Assembly (NCBI GenBank): GCA_029379385.1 | Contig: CM055605.1 | Coordinates: forward strand, 14,419,001-14,483,000 | Source: Quillaja saponaria | Lineage: Eukaryota; Streptophyta; Magnoliopsida; Fabales; Quillajaceae | DNA length: 64,000 nucleotides | Reading direction: 5' to 3' | In this document: piece by piece, positions 22,703-33,600 of the stretch | Position numbering within the stretch: position 1 is the first letter of the stretch | Layout of the letters: every line of letters starts with the position of its first letter | Notes under the pieces: model-generated | Database searches by the model: none | The model's input: the letters and a program-made list of their open reading frames with translations, nothing else | What the model was told of the DNA's origin: nothing | Made by a program: the position numbers and the translations under genes

Positions 22703-25564
22703 TGTAACATCCTGCATATAGAATGCTAGATTGTGTGCATGAAAGGCTAGCCTTAGTATGCCTTTTAGTGTATAAGGTATTAAGTCTAAAGGGTTAATAA
22801 ACTATATGCTTGATAGGTTTAGGTGCATAAACATTTGCTATTAAATTATTGCATGTTAAGTGGTATAAAAGTCAATACATTGTAAGGTTGTTGATAGAGA
22901 GATATCTCAGATGTCTTAGAAATGTTTGCATTTGGACCAGTGGTCATTTTAATAACCTTATCTTCCTCTAGAAAATTTTAAATCTAATTCTGTAAATTTA
23001 CAAAATACTATACACATTTAGCTTTCCAATGGTATATCATTAATAATTTTTGGACTTGTATAAGAATACAGTTTATTCCTTGAAGTTGAACTAAATTCTG
23101 CAAAATGCAGGATGTCTAGCAGCTTGACCTTTTAGTGGTCAAATTAGGATAAATTGAGCTAGAAAAATGCAAATATCAATCAGTTTGTGGGATAAATTAA
23201 TGGATACATGTAGTTTTTTATTCATGTATCATATTTTCTAATTGGTCGTGCAAATTAGTACAGTGAATTCATCAAAGTGGAAACAAAATTTGTGCATTTT
23301 GTGTAAAAGTCATGGAATTCAAGTTGTGGTTTAATTAATTATGTGCTACCTTAATTATAATTTACCTATTTGAAAAATTAATGATAGTGGGATGGGCACT
23401 AAACTAAAATTGTGGGTAAATAAGTATATATTAGAAGTTGAATTATGAAAGAAAACAAATGTTAGAAGGTAATTAAGCCTCTACATATATTGGACTTGGC
23501 CAACTGTCCATGATTAAGCATGCTTATGCATGTTGCTGCCATACAAAGTAATTGGCAGCAAATTAGAAGAAAAGAAGCATGCAATTGTTGAAATATGTAT
23601 TTTTATGTTCAGAAAATGTGCACTTCATTCCCTTCTTCTTCCCCATTTTTCTGATGTGAAAAATAAGAGAATAGGCAAAACTTCCTGTTGTATGCAGTGG
23701 GTTTTAGGAAAATTGGAGGAATTGGGTGATATAAAATGGCTATCTTAAGTAGATTACTGAATATAACTTATAGCTTTAGGTCTTGGTAATAGTTTTAGAG
23801 AGTTTCAATGGTTGAAAAAGAGTTGAGGAAGAAAGCAATTGGGCCGCTCCTAGGTTCTACTGGACAGTATGTATCCTTCATTAGTTTAAGTTGCTTTTCA
23901 TGGAGTTGTGGGCTAAATTAGCCTAAGAGTTTTGAAAGGGAGTTATTCCTAACATCTTAAGGAACAATTTTGGATCTTTACAAAGTATGGATCTAGGTTA
24001 TGTAAAAGCTAGAGCCATTGGAAGTCACTGTTGGTTCTACTTGGTGTTGTATTTATACTTCAATTAGACCACGAGACTTTTGCATGGGTTTTTGGGCTAA
24101 ATCAGCCAAGGGTGTCCAAAGTTGAATTATTCCTAACATATTAAGGGATAATGATGAAGCTCCTTGGGTTCTAATTGTTGATAGGGACAAAAGGCGAACC
24201 CATTGGAAGTTAGTTTAGATTTGCTAGGCGAAGTATGCTATGTTTTGTACCTGGTATAGTGTAAGTTGATTTTAGAGGTCTTAATAGCCAAATCATATAT
24301 TAAGGCCTGAAGAAGAAGTGTAAAGGAGATCTAGGGGAATTTGTTTGTGCTTTTGTTGCAATTGTTTAAGGGTTTCGAGTGATATTTCTGCTTATAGGCA
24401 GAGGCATAACTCTATTTTCCCTATACTGCCTTGTTTGTGTGTTGTGTATGTTTAAAATGGTTCAATGCAAAATTTGGGAATGGATGCTAAATAATATTAT
24501 AATATACTTCTTGGAGATGATGTTTGGACTTATCCTTGCTATATTTGGTTAATTACATAAGTTATAGGCTGGAGTTAAGCTAGGGAGGACTTTTTCCTTG
24601 TTTATTGTTTACGCACTACTTGTATATCTTTATATAAATGTTTATACTGAGTCATGTGCTAGATATTTATGCATTAAATGGTGACTTGATTATGTGAATA
24701 ACTACTGGGAATATGAAACTAAGATACCTGTTATAATAAAAGCCATGTTTGAGTGTTAACTTGCCTTAAAATTATGTTTGACTTCATAATGTTTATTTGC
24801 TGAAAAGGTATGAATATGCATTCATATTCTATGTTGTATAGTATCCCTGACTACTGAGATGATTGTATCTCACTCTTGTTTATGTAAACACTTTTCATAT
24901 TGTGTAATTTGATTCATGGGCAGCAAAGGGAATAAAATGGGAAAGCATGGAGAATTTTATCTTGTGGCTTTGTTTATAAAGGATCGACTTCTTGGTAAAT
25001 TAGAATTATATAATTATAATAGCAATATAAGGGGCTAGCTATTGAGGAAAATTTTATAATGTATTCATAAAGGACTTCTAAATATATAGTTCAGATATAA
25101 GTTTATTACTTGTTAAATCAAGTAAAGTTGTAATCAAACTTTTATAATTGATTTATAATGAAGAAATGTTTTCAATTAGAGAATGTATGAAGTAAAAGAA
25201 TAAGGAAGCAAGTAATTAATAAGATATATGTATAATTGAATAATAAGTACAATTCATAAAGTGACTTAAGAAATAATATTATTGGTAAACTTAAGAAATC
25301 TAGCTAAAAAAGCTCAATGATTAAGTAATGTATATAATTAAATGAAATGAAACTTGGTAAGTTAAAGCTAGTAAATGAATGAATCAAGAAAATTAGTTTA
25401 TAACCAAGGAAGTAGAAGGAAATTATAAAGTAACCTCCAAATAAACAAATCAACTAGTAAATAACTTGGTAATCGAACTAGTACATTAGTAACTTAAATC
25501 TCTAGAGTGAACTTGGAGGCAAGAACCTATATAATAAGGGTCTTAATTTTTAAGGTGTTATAAC
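22703..25564 (+). mobile_element. E2 3' LTR
   Basis: 2.86 kb from TGTAACATCCTGCATATAG to AAGGTGTTATAAC. Both ends match the pieces of the 5' LTR at 10273-10328 and 16291-16646. The terminal CA and the target duplication are missing at the junction with the mobile-domain pseudogene. A segment at about 22830-23280 (GTTGATAGAGAGATATCTCAG, TTTGGACCAGTGG, AATACAGTTTATTCCTTGAA, TCTGCAAAATGCAGGA) also occurs inside two long-LTR copies at about 49400-49960 and, inverted, 56090-56640. The 72-residue frame at 23530 lies inside the LTR and is not supported. Confidence 0.85.
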
Positions 25565-26650
25565 TTGTGCTTCCAAATGTGATGCTCTCGATAACAATAA
25601 GAAGGTACCTGAGCCACCACCTCATTAGTCACGTATGGCATACATATAAACTGCAATAAAAGAAAATATGTATGTTTTAATAAATAAAACATCACAGTAA
25701 ACAACATGAATATCTTAAATAGGACATGGATATAACATGAACTCCAACTTACTTGATGTGGTGACATCATCTCCAGCTGCTCTTAATACCAATGGACGCA
25801 TGTGGGACAATATGTTTGACCACGAATGAGACTTTCTGTTTGCAAGTACATAAAAAAATCAATTATAAGTCATCAATGCTCTCACAATATAAGCAAAGAC
25901 ATGAAACCAATAAATTAGCATACATCGCACCTAAAGGAAATGTCGAATCCCAATATGTATTTTCCATCCCCTTGGGTATGATAAATGATAGTCTCTCCTA
26001 TGCCCATACCTACAATAATATCAAAGCGCTAACAATTTCAAAAGACATTAGGTCAGTGGCACAACACATCTCTCTATACAACCATGCCAGTGTCACAGTG
26101 TCTGGCAACATCAATGTACTCCAACAGAGGTAAGAAACTTAATGCACATGGATAGACAACTTAGTGGCAAATAAAAATCCAACAATAAATTGTAATATGT
26201 ATGCGTATGCATGCCTTTGCATTGTAATTTCACCTGCATCTGTGGGTAACTCACGAAATGTCCTCACTGACCACACCATGCTAAATGTATTACCCCTAAC
26301 ATCTCTATCGAAGGGCATAACCCCTAATTGTCGCTTGCAATCACTAAAAATGTTACTTATAACTACACCAAAGACAGCTTCCCCATCCATGAGTAAACTG
26401 AAGAGGATACTGACAGCCTTTAAAGTGATCGTTTCCTCAGTGAGGTAGATGGAATGTGTGAGTATCAGGTTTCCATTGCTAGACTAAAGCTGTCACAAGG
26501 TGTCAATCCATTTGAATAACCCCAACCTCATCACACCATAATAATCTATCCAGTTCACATAGTCAATGACATGAGGATGAATCTAAGGATTATCTTACGG
26601 CAACACCGCTGCCCTCTAATAACATTTCAAGACAAGTTCCACACTCTGAA
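25565..26650 (-). pseudogene. plant mobile domain (MAIN-like) pseudogene, N-terminal and central part
   Basis: Minus strand, 26650 down to 25565. Segments in family order: an IHPHVIDYVNWIDYYGVMRL part, TEETITLKAVSILFSLLMDG, RHAYAYILQFIVGFLFATK, LEYIDVARHCDTGMVV, IPKGMENTYWDSTFPLGAMY, then FICMPYVTNEVVAQVPSYCY and REHHIWKHK. Each lines up with a known landmark of PF10536 (plant mobile domain) proteins. An intron is preserved at 25651-25752, with GTAAGT donor and TTTTATTGCAG acceptor on the minus strand; splicing joins ...SPHQ to FICMPY in frame. Stops and frameshifts (e.g. in the DTL*QL*SSNG stretch) show it is dead. The next residues continue at 10272, beyond the E2 insertion. Whether it was a transposon passenger or a host gene cannot be told. 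Confidence 0.8.
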
Positions 26651-26839
26651 ATTATATAAAATCTTAGTCAAAACTGTTTCTATAACAAAATGAAATTAAC
26701 AAATTCAAGGTAGTCGATTGGTTATTTATAGATCTCTGGTGCATCAAAGACTCTAAGGATCGATGACCATTGTGGTGGCAAAGGATAGAATGGTCTACTT
26801 GGGCGACGGGATTGATAAATCTACATAACAAAAAACAAA

Positions 26840-27140
26840 TGAACTATATTGTTAATATGCATACATGACAATGAATGGTATTGCAAACAAATACAATAAG
26901 CAAAAAAAAATGAACTACATTGTTAATATGCATACACGACAATGAATGGTACACAAATAAACAATCATAATATGTAAAAAAAAAAAAAAATTGAACTACA
27001 TTGTTAATATGCATACACAAAAATGAATTGTAGCATAAGAAAACAATCATAATATGCAAAAACCAAATGATCTACATTGTTTATATTCTTACACGACAAT
27101 AATTGGTATTACAAATAAACAATCATAATACAGAGACTAT
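26840..27140. repeat. four tandem units of 70-80 bp
   Basis: Four consecutive units, each beginning GAACTACATTGTTAATATGCATACACGACAATGAATGGTA (or close) and ending AACAATCATAATATGCAAAAA; starts at about 26840, 26911, 26992 and 27068. The third unit is preceded by a 15-base A run. The minus-strand 71-residue frame across it is a product of the repeat. It lies upstream of the mobile-domain pseudogene in its reading direction. Confidence 0.8.
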
Positions 27141-27589
27141 TAATCAAATAAAGTTACAATTTTATGTTATGGTGAAACACTTAGGTAATTTTTTTAATTG
27201 ATAAATTCTACCTTAAAGTGGTAGGGGATTTGGCAAATCCTTACCTATTTAATAATATGAAAACTTTTAAAAGAGATGAGGGGACATAATGCCTAATCAT
27301 AGCACAATCAAAAATTGGAAACAAACTTCCAGTTTACAAGCAAAACCAAATTAAAGAAACTCTAAATTAAAATATAAATAAGGAAGACTCTTCCCTTTAC
27401 AAGCAACACTAAAATAAAACATAAATAGGGAAGACTCTTCTCTTCACAGAGAGAAACAAATAAGTAAGATAAAGGTTAAATATGAAAGACTATTCCATTT
27501 ATACTAAGGTAAAGAATACAATCGGGGAAGTTGTGGTTTATCGTTATGCATTGTTAGGAAATTTTTTATAATTATGTCTCTCCTTAATA
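27141..27589. other. AT-rich spacer
   Basis: No gene or element end recognised. Two short similar segments, AAATAAGGAAGACTCTTCCC (about 27376) and AAATAGGGAAGACTCTTCTC (about 27424), suggest a small duplication. Confidence 0.5.
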
Positions 27590-28145
27590 GATAGATCCTT
27601 GGTAGCTAGGGAGGCTGTACTCAAACTGCTTAAATATCATCTGATGAGGGCTCATGATAGGATGAAAGCTCTAGTTGACAAGAAGATAATAGATAGAGTT
27701 TTGACAGAAGAAGATTGGGTATAATTAAAACTGTCGCCTTATAGGCAACTATTTGTTGCAAACAATATCACAAGTTAGCCTACAAGTATTATAGGCTTTA
27801 TAAAGTGCTGAGGAGGATTGATAAAGTGGCTTATCAGTTAGCCATGCCTGCTAGTACTAGGATTCATACCACTTTCCATGTTTTTCAGTTGAAGAAGCAT
27901 ATAGGCAATGTTCAGGCCTAGGTGCAACTACTAGATTTCCTGGGGATGAAATTTTGTGTTATAGCCTGTTGCTATAATTGACAGGAAATTTTTCAAGAAA
28001 ACAATTAGCTAGTGAATCAACTCCTTGTGCAATGGGCATACACATATCCAGAGGATGCCACTTGGATGGATTATCAACAGTTCACTCAATAGTTCCTAGA
28101 GTTTCCTTTTAATTAAGGTCAAGTGTTATTTGAAGAGGAGGGTAA
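27590..28145 (+). pseudogene. Ty3/gypsy integrase C-terminus with chromodomain, relic
   Basis: The frame reads DRSLVAREAVLKLLKYHLMR, AHDRMKALVDKKIIDRVLTE, then KLSPYRQL, YYRLYKVLRRIDKVAYQLAM, TRIHTTFHVFQLKKHIG, and after stops and shifts LLVQWAYTYPEDATWMDYQQ. This is the usual order of a plant chromovirus integrase end: YxVLKxIGxVAYxLxLP, HxxFHVSxLK and a chromodomain ending PEDATWE. It encoded the DNA-joining enzyme's C-terminal part and the targeting chromodomain. Everything upstream (gag, RT, catalytic integrase) is missing. It is followed directly by a polypurine tract (GAAGAGGAGGGTAA) and the LTR at 28146. Multiple stops make it inactive. Confidence 0.85.
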
Positions 28146-28460
28146 TGTTAGAGGTCTAATTAATTAATTTTCCTTGTAAGGGCCTTAATGTAATTTCCTT
28201 GTTATTTGTTATGACATTGGCTAGAGCTTGTAGCCATTGTAACTACTGCTAAGGTGGATAATAAAAGCCTTTTGTTTTGCTCTTTCACACAAGCATTGAT
28301 CCTTGCTAAGCATATAGGCAGCTGGATCACTACCTTTTGTTTTGTCTAATTGCTTATGAAATTTCCTTGATTTCTCTCTATCTTCTTCTTCTTTTTCTTC
28401 TTCTTATATTTCTCTTTATTATTCTTCTTTTATCTCTGGATTCTTAATTTGGGTCTAACA
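28146..28460 (+). mobile_element. short 3' LTR (315 bp) of the chromovirus relic
   Basis: Starts TGTTAGAGGTCTAATTAATT right after a purine tract and ends TTGGGTCTAACA, giving inverted ends TGTTAGA...TCTAACA. A TATA-like GGATAATAAAAGCC lies at about 28256, and a CT-rich stretch near 28370-28430. No 5' LTR of this family is present in the window, so the element is 5'-truncated. Confidence 0.8.
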
Positions 28461-29437
28461 CAAACTTTAATTCGATATGATGGGTTTCATATACTATCGG
28501 AGGGTTAAATTCTTAAGTTCGTTTTTGATCAAATGAAGATTAATGCTTTGGATTGTAATTCAATTGTCTGGATAGAGGTATCTTGATCATAGAGGTAACT
28601 TCAATTTTCAATACCTATTCAATTGACTAGGACAATTTTTAGGCAAGAAAAAAATTGTAAACTCAATAAATGACATCTATTTCTCTGATTGTGGAAAGGA
28701 AAAAAAAAGTAATATAGATGCTTCTGCAACAAAAAGAAAGGAGCATGTTCCAGACAATATCTTGACATTAGAACACCTTATCTTATGAACTGAGATTGTA
28801 ATTTTATATCAGTCAATAAGGACATTAATTTCAATATATTGCAATTAGGCCTATAATTTCTAAAACTAACTATTCATTACCCTTCTATTGCTATGTTTTG
28901 TAGAATTTATGAATTTTCTACATTTGTAAATAATAAAAGATAGCTTATATTGTTTTTTTCACCATGAAAGAAAAGAAACAGAAATGAAACTTGACATTTT
29001 CAAGTATACCAATGAAAGAAAGCCAAGGAGATAATGTAGCTGGAAAGTTTGAAGTCAAACTGTTGAGTTCGTTCTTGATTATATAGAAGGTGGAAAGGTT
29101 AGATCTACTAGATTTTGGGTGGTTGTGGTTCAGGGATAGAGGCTTATGGTGGCAAGGGAAGAGGTGGTGGGTATGGCATGTTTAGTGGGCAATATTTGCT
29201 AGTAGAGATGATGGTTATTGTAGAGGTGGAGAGTTGGGCAAAAAGGTGACCAAAGGTTAAGTATGGATCGCCAGTGTTATTGTCATGGAGAAAGAATTAC
29301 TTAAAGGATTTCTGAGTAGATAAACTTAAAGGAAAAGGATAGGAGACTCAGTGGTAGAGTCTCATGCAGAAAGAATTACTTTGTATTTGGCTTTAGACAA
29401 ATTGTGTTTTGAAAGTAATGCTTACTGGGGGAGATAT
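28461..29437. other. unassigned flank between two LTRs
   Basis: No clear coding sequence. Near 29130-29240 there is G-rich text (GGTGGCAAGGGAAGAGGTGGTGGG) of the kind that encodes Gly/Arg-rich tracts, but no sustained frame. Just before the LTR at 29438 the run TTACTGGGGGAGATAT looks like a polypurine tract. That could make the following LTR a 3' LTR rather than a solo LTR. Confidence 0.4.
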
Positions 29438-32400
29438 TGTCATAACCCTTATAACTCGATATCAGAAAGTCAAGTTTTAAACATAATGTGTAAACTTTCA
29501 TTATAAAAATAAATAAATTAAATAAATAATAATAGAATTGAACATGATATAACTGAATATTAAAACATGAAATTAGAATAATTTGGTGTAACTCTTGATT
29601 GTAAAAATAAATGCAAATATTTGACGTGAACACATAACATACTTATAAATATAGATACATAAATTATATATGTGTAAAATTAAATTAAAACTTGGTGGAT
29701 TTGAGAACTTGACTTGATGTGGTGTAAATTTTTTTTAATTGAAATACATGTACAAGCTAAGTAAACTAGATTAAATAAATACTTATATACATCTATATGT
29801 ATATACAAATTAAGAAATAAACCTACACCACAAGTCTTTCTGACAATTGACTTTGACCATATAATTTCCTTTCTCTTTATTTTATTGTTCCTCCCTTTCT
29901 TTGTTCTTAACTGACTTTTCCTCTTGCTTTCCACGATTATTCTAGACTCCTCCTCTTTGTCTTGTTCCTCCTGTTTGGCTGTGGGATTTCCTTTTAGCAT
30001 TTAAGTCATTTTCATTTCATCGCCAGGACCTTTATGGTATAATGGCATCCAGCCTTTCCAGCTATCCAGAAGATCCAAGGGTCGACTCTCTTGGAAGCCT
30101 ACTTGGGGGTTCATTCCTCCTTTCCCCTTCTCAAAAAAAAAAAAAAAAAAAGGATTGTCTTCATCACTTTGAAGTATTAGCCTCACCAATCTTGCTTGTT
30201 GTGGATGTTATTATGAGCTATTCCTCCTTATTTTCAGCTCCATTTGTGAAGTAGCAGTAGATTCTTTTGATCTTAGTTGCAATTTGAGATGAATTCACTT
30301 TAAGTTTTGTCTTTTTTTTTTTTTTTTTAACCATGCAATTCCTTCCTTGTTTGTAGTCCTTATTTACTTAGGTACGACAGCCATCCAAAGTACAGTTGCA
30401 GTCCTTTCCTTTATGCTGGTCGAGACATCCAATCTCCCTCTTCCTTTCAACTTTGTCAAATCAAATTCCAGCACCCTTTAAGTACCTATAATAGCTAGCC
30501 AAGAGACATCTCTTTGCCCTATCTTGATCGTAGCATCTCCCATATTTTCAGCTTGTTGTTGTTGCTTTGGTTGGTTCTCTTCTTTACTTAGTTGGTTAGT
30601 GGACGATTAGGAGATGGTGTAGCAAGGTAGTGAGTCGTTTTGGTCTTGAAAAGCACACCTCCTCGTGGCAATAGTTTGGTTTCCTGGTAAGGGTATAGGC
30701 TGATTCTTAGTTTTGAAGATTTTGTTAGTTTAATTGTTATAAATTGGTAGAATTCTTGTTGGTTGTGGTTATAGGTAATGAATTTTAGGTAATTGGTTGA
30801 TTTGAAATCTATAGTCGAAATATTAACAAGAGTGGAATTGGAATACTTTGTACTAGTTATCACATAATGAGTAAAACTTGGAGCTTTTACATCTTTGTGA
30901 TTAAGGGTTAATGGAATTTGAATAAAAAGTTCATAAAAAAGAGCAAACAATGGTTGGTTAATGTGGTGAGTTAAGGATTTAATGAAATTGAGTAGTGAAT
31001 ATGAACAAAGAATGTTTAGTTATGGCTGAAGTGTTATAAATAAGAGTAAAGTGGTTATTGAAGGGATGCAGGGTCAAATTTTATAAGTTACGGAGATCTG
31101 GTGTTTTGTGTATCTTATGAACTGAATTAGTTTATAAGTTCTAAAGAGAAACTGTAGCAGATGGTCTTAAGATGATATTTGAAAAGTTTAGTAATTTAAT
31201 TTAGGGTATATTTATAGTTAGAGTTGTTGGACTACAGCTAGGTTCGGGCAGGATTTTAGGTGAGCTTTAGTTAGTCCGAAGGACTTTGTCAGTGGTTGTG
31301 ATTTGGATTAGCTCAGGAATTTTGAATAAGATTTGTTCTTGACATATTAAAGGACTAATATGAAGATTTTCAGGTTTTAATTTCATGTTATCTGTATTTT
31401 AGAGGTGTTGGAAGTCATGGTTGTGATTTTGTGCTAACTAAACCTGTTTTGGTATAATTGGTTTTGGAGGGTCTTAAAAGATGAATTAGGAGTAGGTGCT
31501 AAAGATAAATTGTTTCTATGTTCTTGATAAATTAGACAAAAGAGTTTTATAATTAAATTCACGAGTATGAGAATTCTATAAGCATTGAACTCTGATATTG
31601 GCAACAAGAAATTGTGCAAGTGCCCTATTTATGTTCATGTGAGGATTTGAGTGGTTCAAGGTTAATTTTTGAAGGAATTTCTAAATAAGAAAGATAGCTA
31701 ATGTCATAGAGATAATGTTTGAACTTGGTTTTGTTGAATTTGGTTAAGTATGTAAGTCAAAATCAAACATATTTCTAAGGTATATGTGCAAATACTTAAG
31801 AGGGGTTAACTTTAAATAAATGTTTGAAATTTATTATCAATAAAGTTTCATAATTAAAGGTTATAACCTATAAAATTGACAAACTAAGTAATACTGGAAA
31901 AACTTAATTGCAGCTCCAAAATTTGTGGTTGAACCAAAGATGCGCGTGAATGCAAGAGGGAGTAACGAGTAAGATTAGTAAACGGTGAGTGGATAAATGC
32001 TATCTTTTGGTTGCTAGATTAATATGTGTATTTGTTATGTATATTTGAATAGATATGTTTATATAGAAGAATAAGCATGTGTAGTGTCTAATTAAGTTAT
32101 TTGAATTGTACATGTAATTTGTTTATGTTTGATAAGGGCCAATAAAAGTGTTTTTCTTTTATGAAATAAAATCTAGGTATACCTAAGATATTTTGATTTA
32201 ATTATTTGACATTGATTAAAAATATTCAAGTAACTCAGCCCCGATAGATGGGTTTGTGAGGAGGTATGAAGATTTTAGTAATTTTGTATTTCAGTGATTT
32301 TGTATTTCAGTAATTCTGTATATATTTTGTTTAGTGTGCGGGTACAAAACTGTACGGTAGGAGATATTTGGTATGTGGGGTTGTACTCTATTAGCCCTTT

Positions 32401-33071
32401 GTGTACTTTGATTGTATAATGTATTATATGACATGTCATTATTAAACATTACGTTTTTGATATTTATATTAAGTGTGGGATTTTAATTATTTTAGATTTC
32501 ATATTATTCTGAAATTGCCTGATTTATGTGTTTCATTTGTGTTTTGAGTGATGTTAGTACCTTTTTGGTTGTTTTTCCAATCACAAAGTCTGTGGGACTC
32601 ACCAATTTCTTATAGATGTTTTTTTTTTTAAGTAGCAGATCCTCTGTGAATGTCAACGACTGATACTTGGCTTGCTGATTGTATGGCGGTAAGATATACA
32701 TTTGAGATCGTGAACTTAAAGCTAAAGGATGAGAGTTTGTAGCCACATTAGGACTTTAGGGTGTCTGGTTTTGTGTTGTGTAATAGTTTAGTTATTTGTT
32801 GTTGTGATGAGAATTAGAGCGGAGCTCCATGTTTGTATACGTTTGTATTTTGGGCATGTTCCAATGTACAGAGAACCTCTATCGAAAATTTTAGTAAATT
32901 GTTATACATTTCAATATATAAACATTTGTAGTTAATTTGTGTTTTCTAAACTTCACTTTTATGTATTGGTTTAGTCAATAGTCATATTTGTTTCTTTTTT
33001 TTGAAGTCAGGGTTACGGAGATTTGGTTACACAATTATCTGGCCAGTCATGCCTACATGTGGAGTGTGACA
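29438..33071 (+). mobile_element. long LTR copy H (sense +)
   Basis: Begins TGTCATAACCCTTATAAC and ends GGAGTGTGACA, the family termini. Flanks GATAT (29433-29437) and CATAT (33072-33076) agree at four of five bases, which favours a solo LTR. A polypurine-like GGGGGAGATAT just upstream instead favours a 3' LTR. Family hairpin AGAGC-GGA-GCTCC at 32816-32828 and GGGCATGTTCC near 32857 are in place. It contains a SINE-like insertion at 30030-30148. Right of it lies a methyltransferase pseudogene fragment. Confidence 0.8.
30030..30148 (+). mobile_element. tRNA-derived SINE-like element
   Basis: About 120 bp with an A-box-like TGGTATAATGGC (30035), a B-box-like GGGTCGACTCTC (30079; consensus GGTTCGANTCC), then a 3' part ACTTGGGGGTTCATTCCTCC and an 18-base A tail. 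Box spacing and poly-A fit a pol III SINE. The 3' part is shared with the truncated copy at 2136-2201. The start is uncertain and I see no clear target duplication around it. The small frames spanning it are not genes. Confidence 0.65.
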
Positions 33072-33090
33072 CATATATTTATAAGTACAC

Positions 33091-33600
33091 AGGCACAATG
33101 CAAACAATTGAAAGCCTGGGGAGAGAACAAAGGAAGATTTGAATGATGAGCATACCACAATTAAAAATGTAGCTAAAAGCCTTTGCTGGAAGTAGTTGGT
33201 GGAGAAGGGTGACATTGCTATTTAGCATAAACCCAAAAATCATTTAAGTTGTAAAGCTAATCGTAAGATCACTAAAAGGCCTATCTGCTAGACACTGGAT
33301 CCTTACAAGGCTTGATTTGTGCTTCTGTACAACATCTGACTTTATATTATATATATATGTATGTAATATTTGCCTTTTCTTTTTATTAGACTTCAATAAT
33401 TTGAACTGGTGTTATTAACTTTCAGGTACACAGATATAGAAACCTGTGTAAGTCCTTTCACAAAAGTATCTGACAATGAAGAAATTGCAAGAGGGGGATT
33501 GGAAAATTGGCTAGTTAGACTAAATTTTGTCCCACCAAGGTTAGTAAGTGGACTGTAAAAGGGGTCATTGCTGAAACTTTCTTAAAAAACAAAGTACCAC
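33091..33600 (+). pseudogene. PMT-type methyltransferase (DUF248) pseudogene fragment
   Basis: The frame from 33109 reads KPGERTKEDLNDEHTTIKNV, then AKSLCWK*LVEKGDIAI*HK, KPKNHLSCKANRKITKRPIC and *TLDPYKAW. An intron-like gap to 33425 ending TTATTAACTTTCAG follows, then YTDIETCVSPFTKVSDNEEI, ARGGLENWLVRLNFVPPR and, after a stop and shift near 33556, KGVIAETFLKN. These match, in order, the middle of plant 'probable methyltransferase PMT' proteins: CWKK-xxEKGDIAIWQKP, DPDxAWYxxMETCxTPxPEV, GGxLExWPxRLxAVPPR. These are SAM-dependent Golgi enzymes linked to cell-wall pectin modification. Three in-frame stops, a frameshift and a donor reading AT instead of GT make it non-functional. The 5' part is missing, next to LTR copy H. 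Confidence 0.8.

Noticed and set aside
29130..29430. Gly-rich or zinc-knuckle coding sequence upstream of LTR copy H
   Set aside because: No sustained frame and the Cys/His spacing does not fit a CCHC motif.
30035..30090. A tRNA gene (A- and B-box-like motifs)
   Set aside because: No cloverleaf can be folded and a poly-A tail follows; a SINE fits better.
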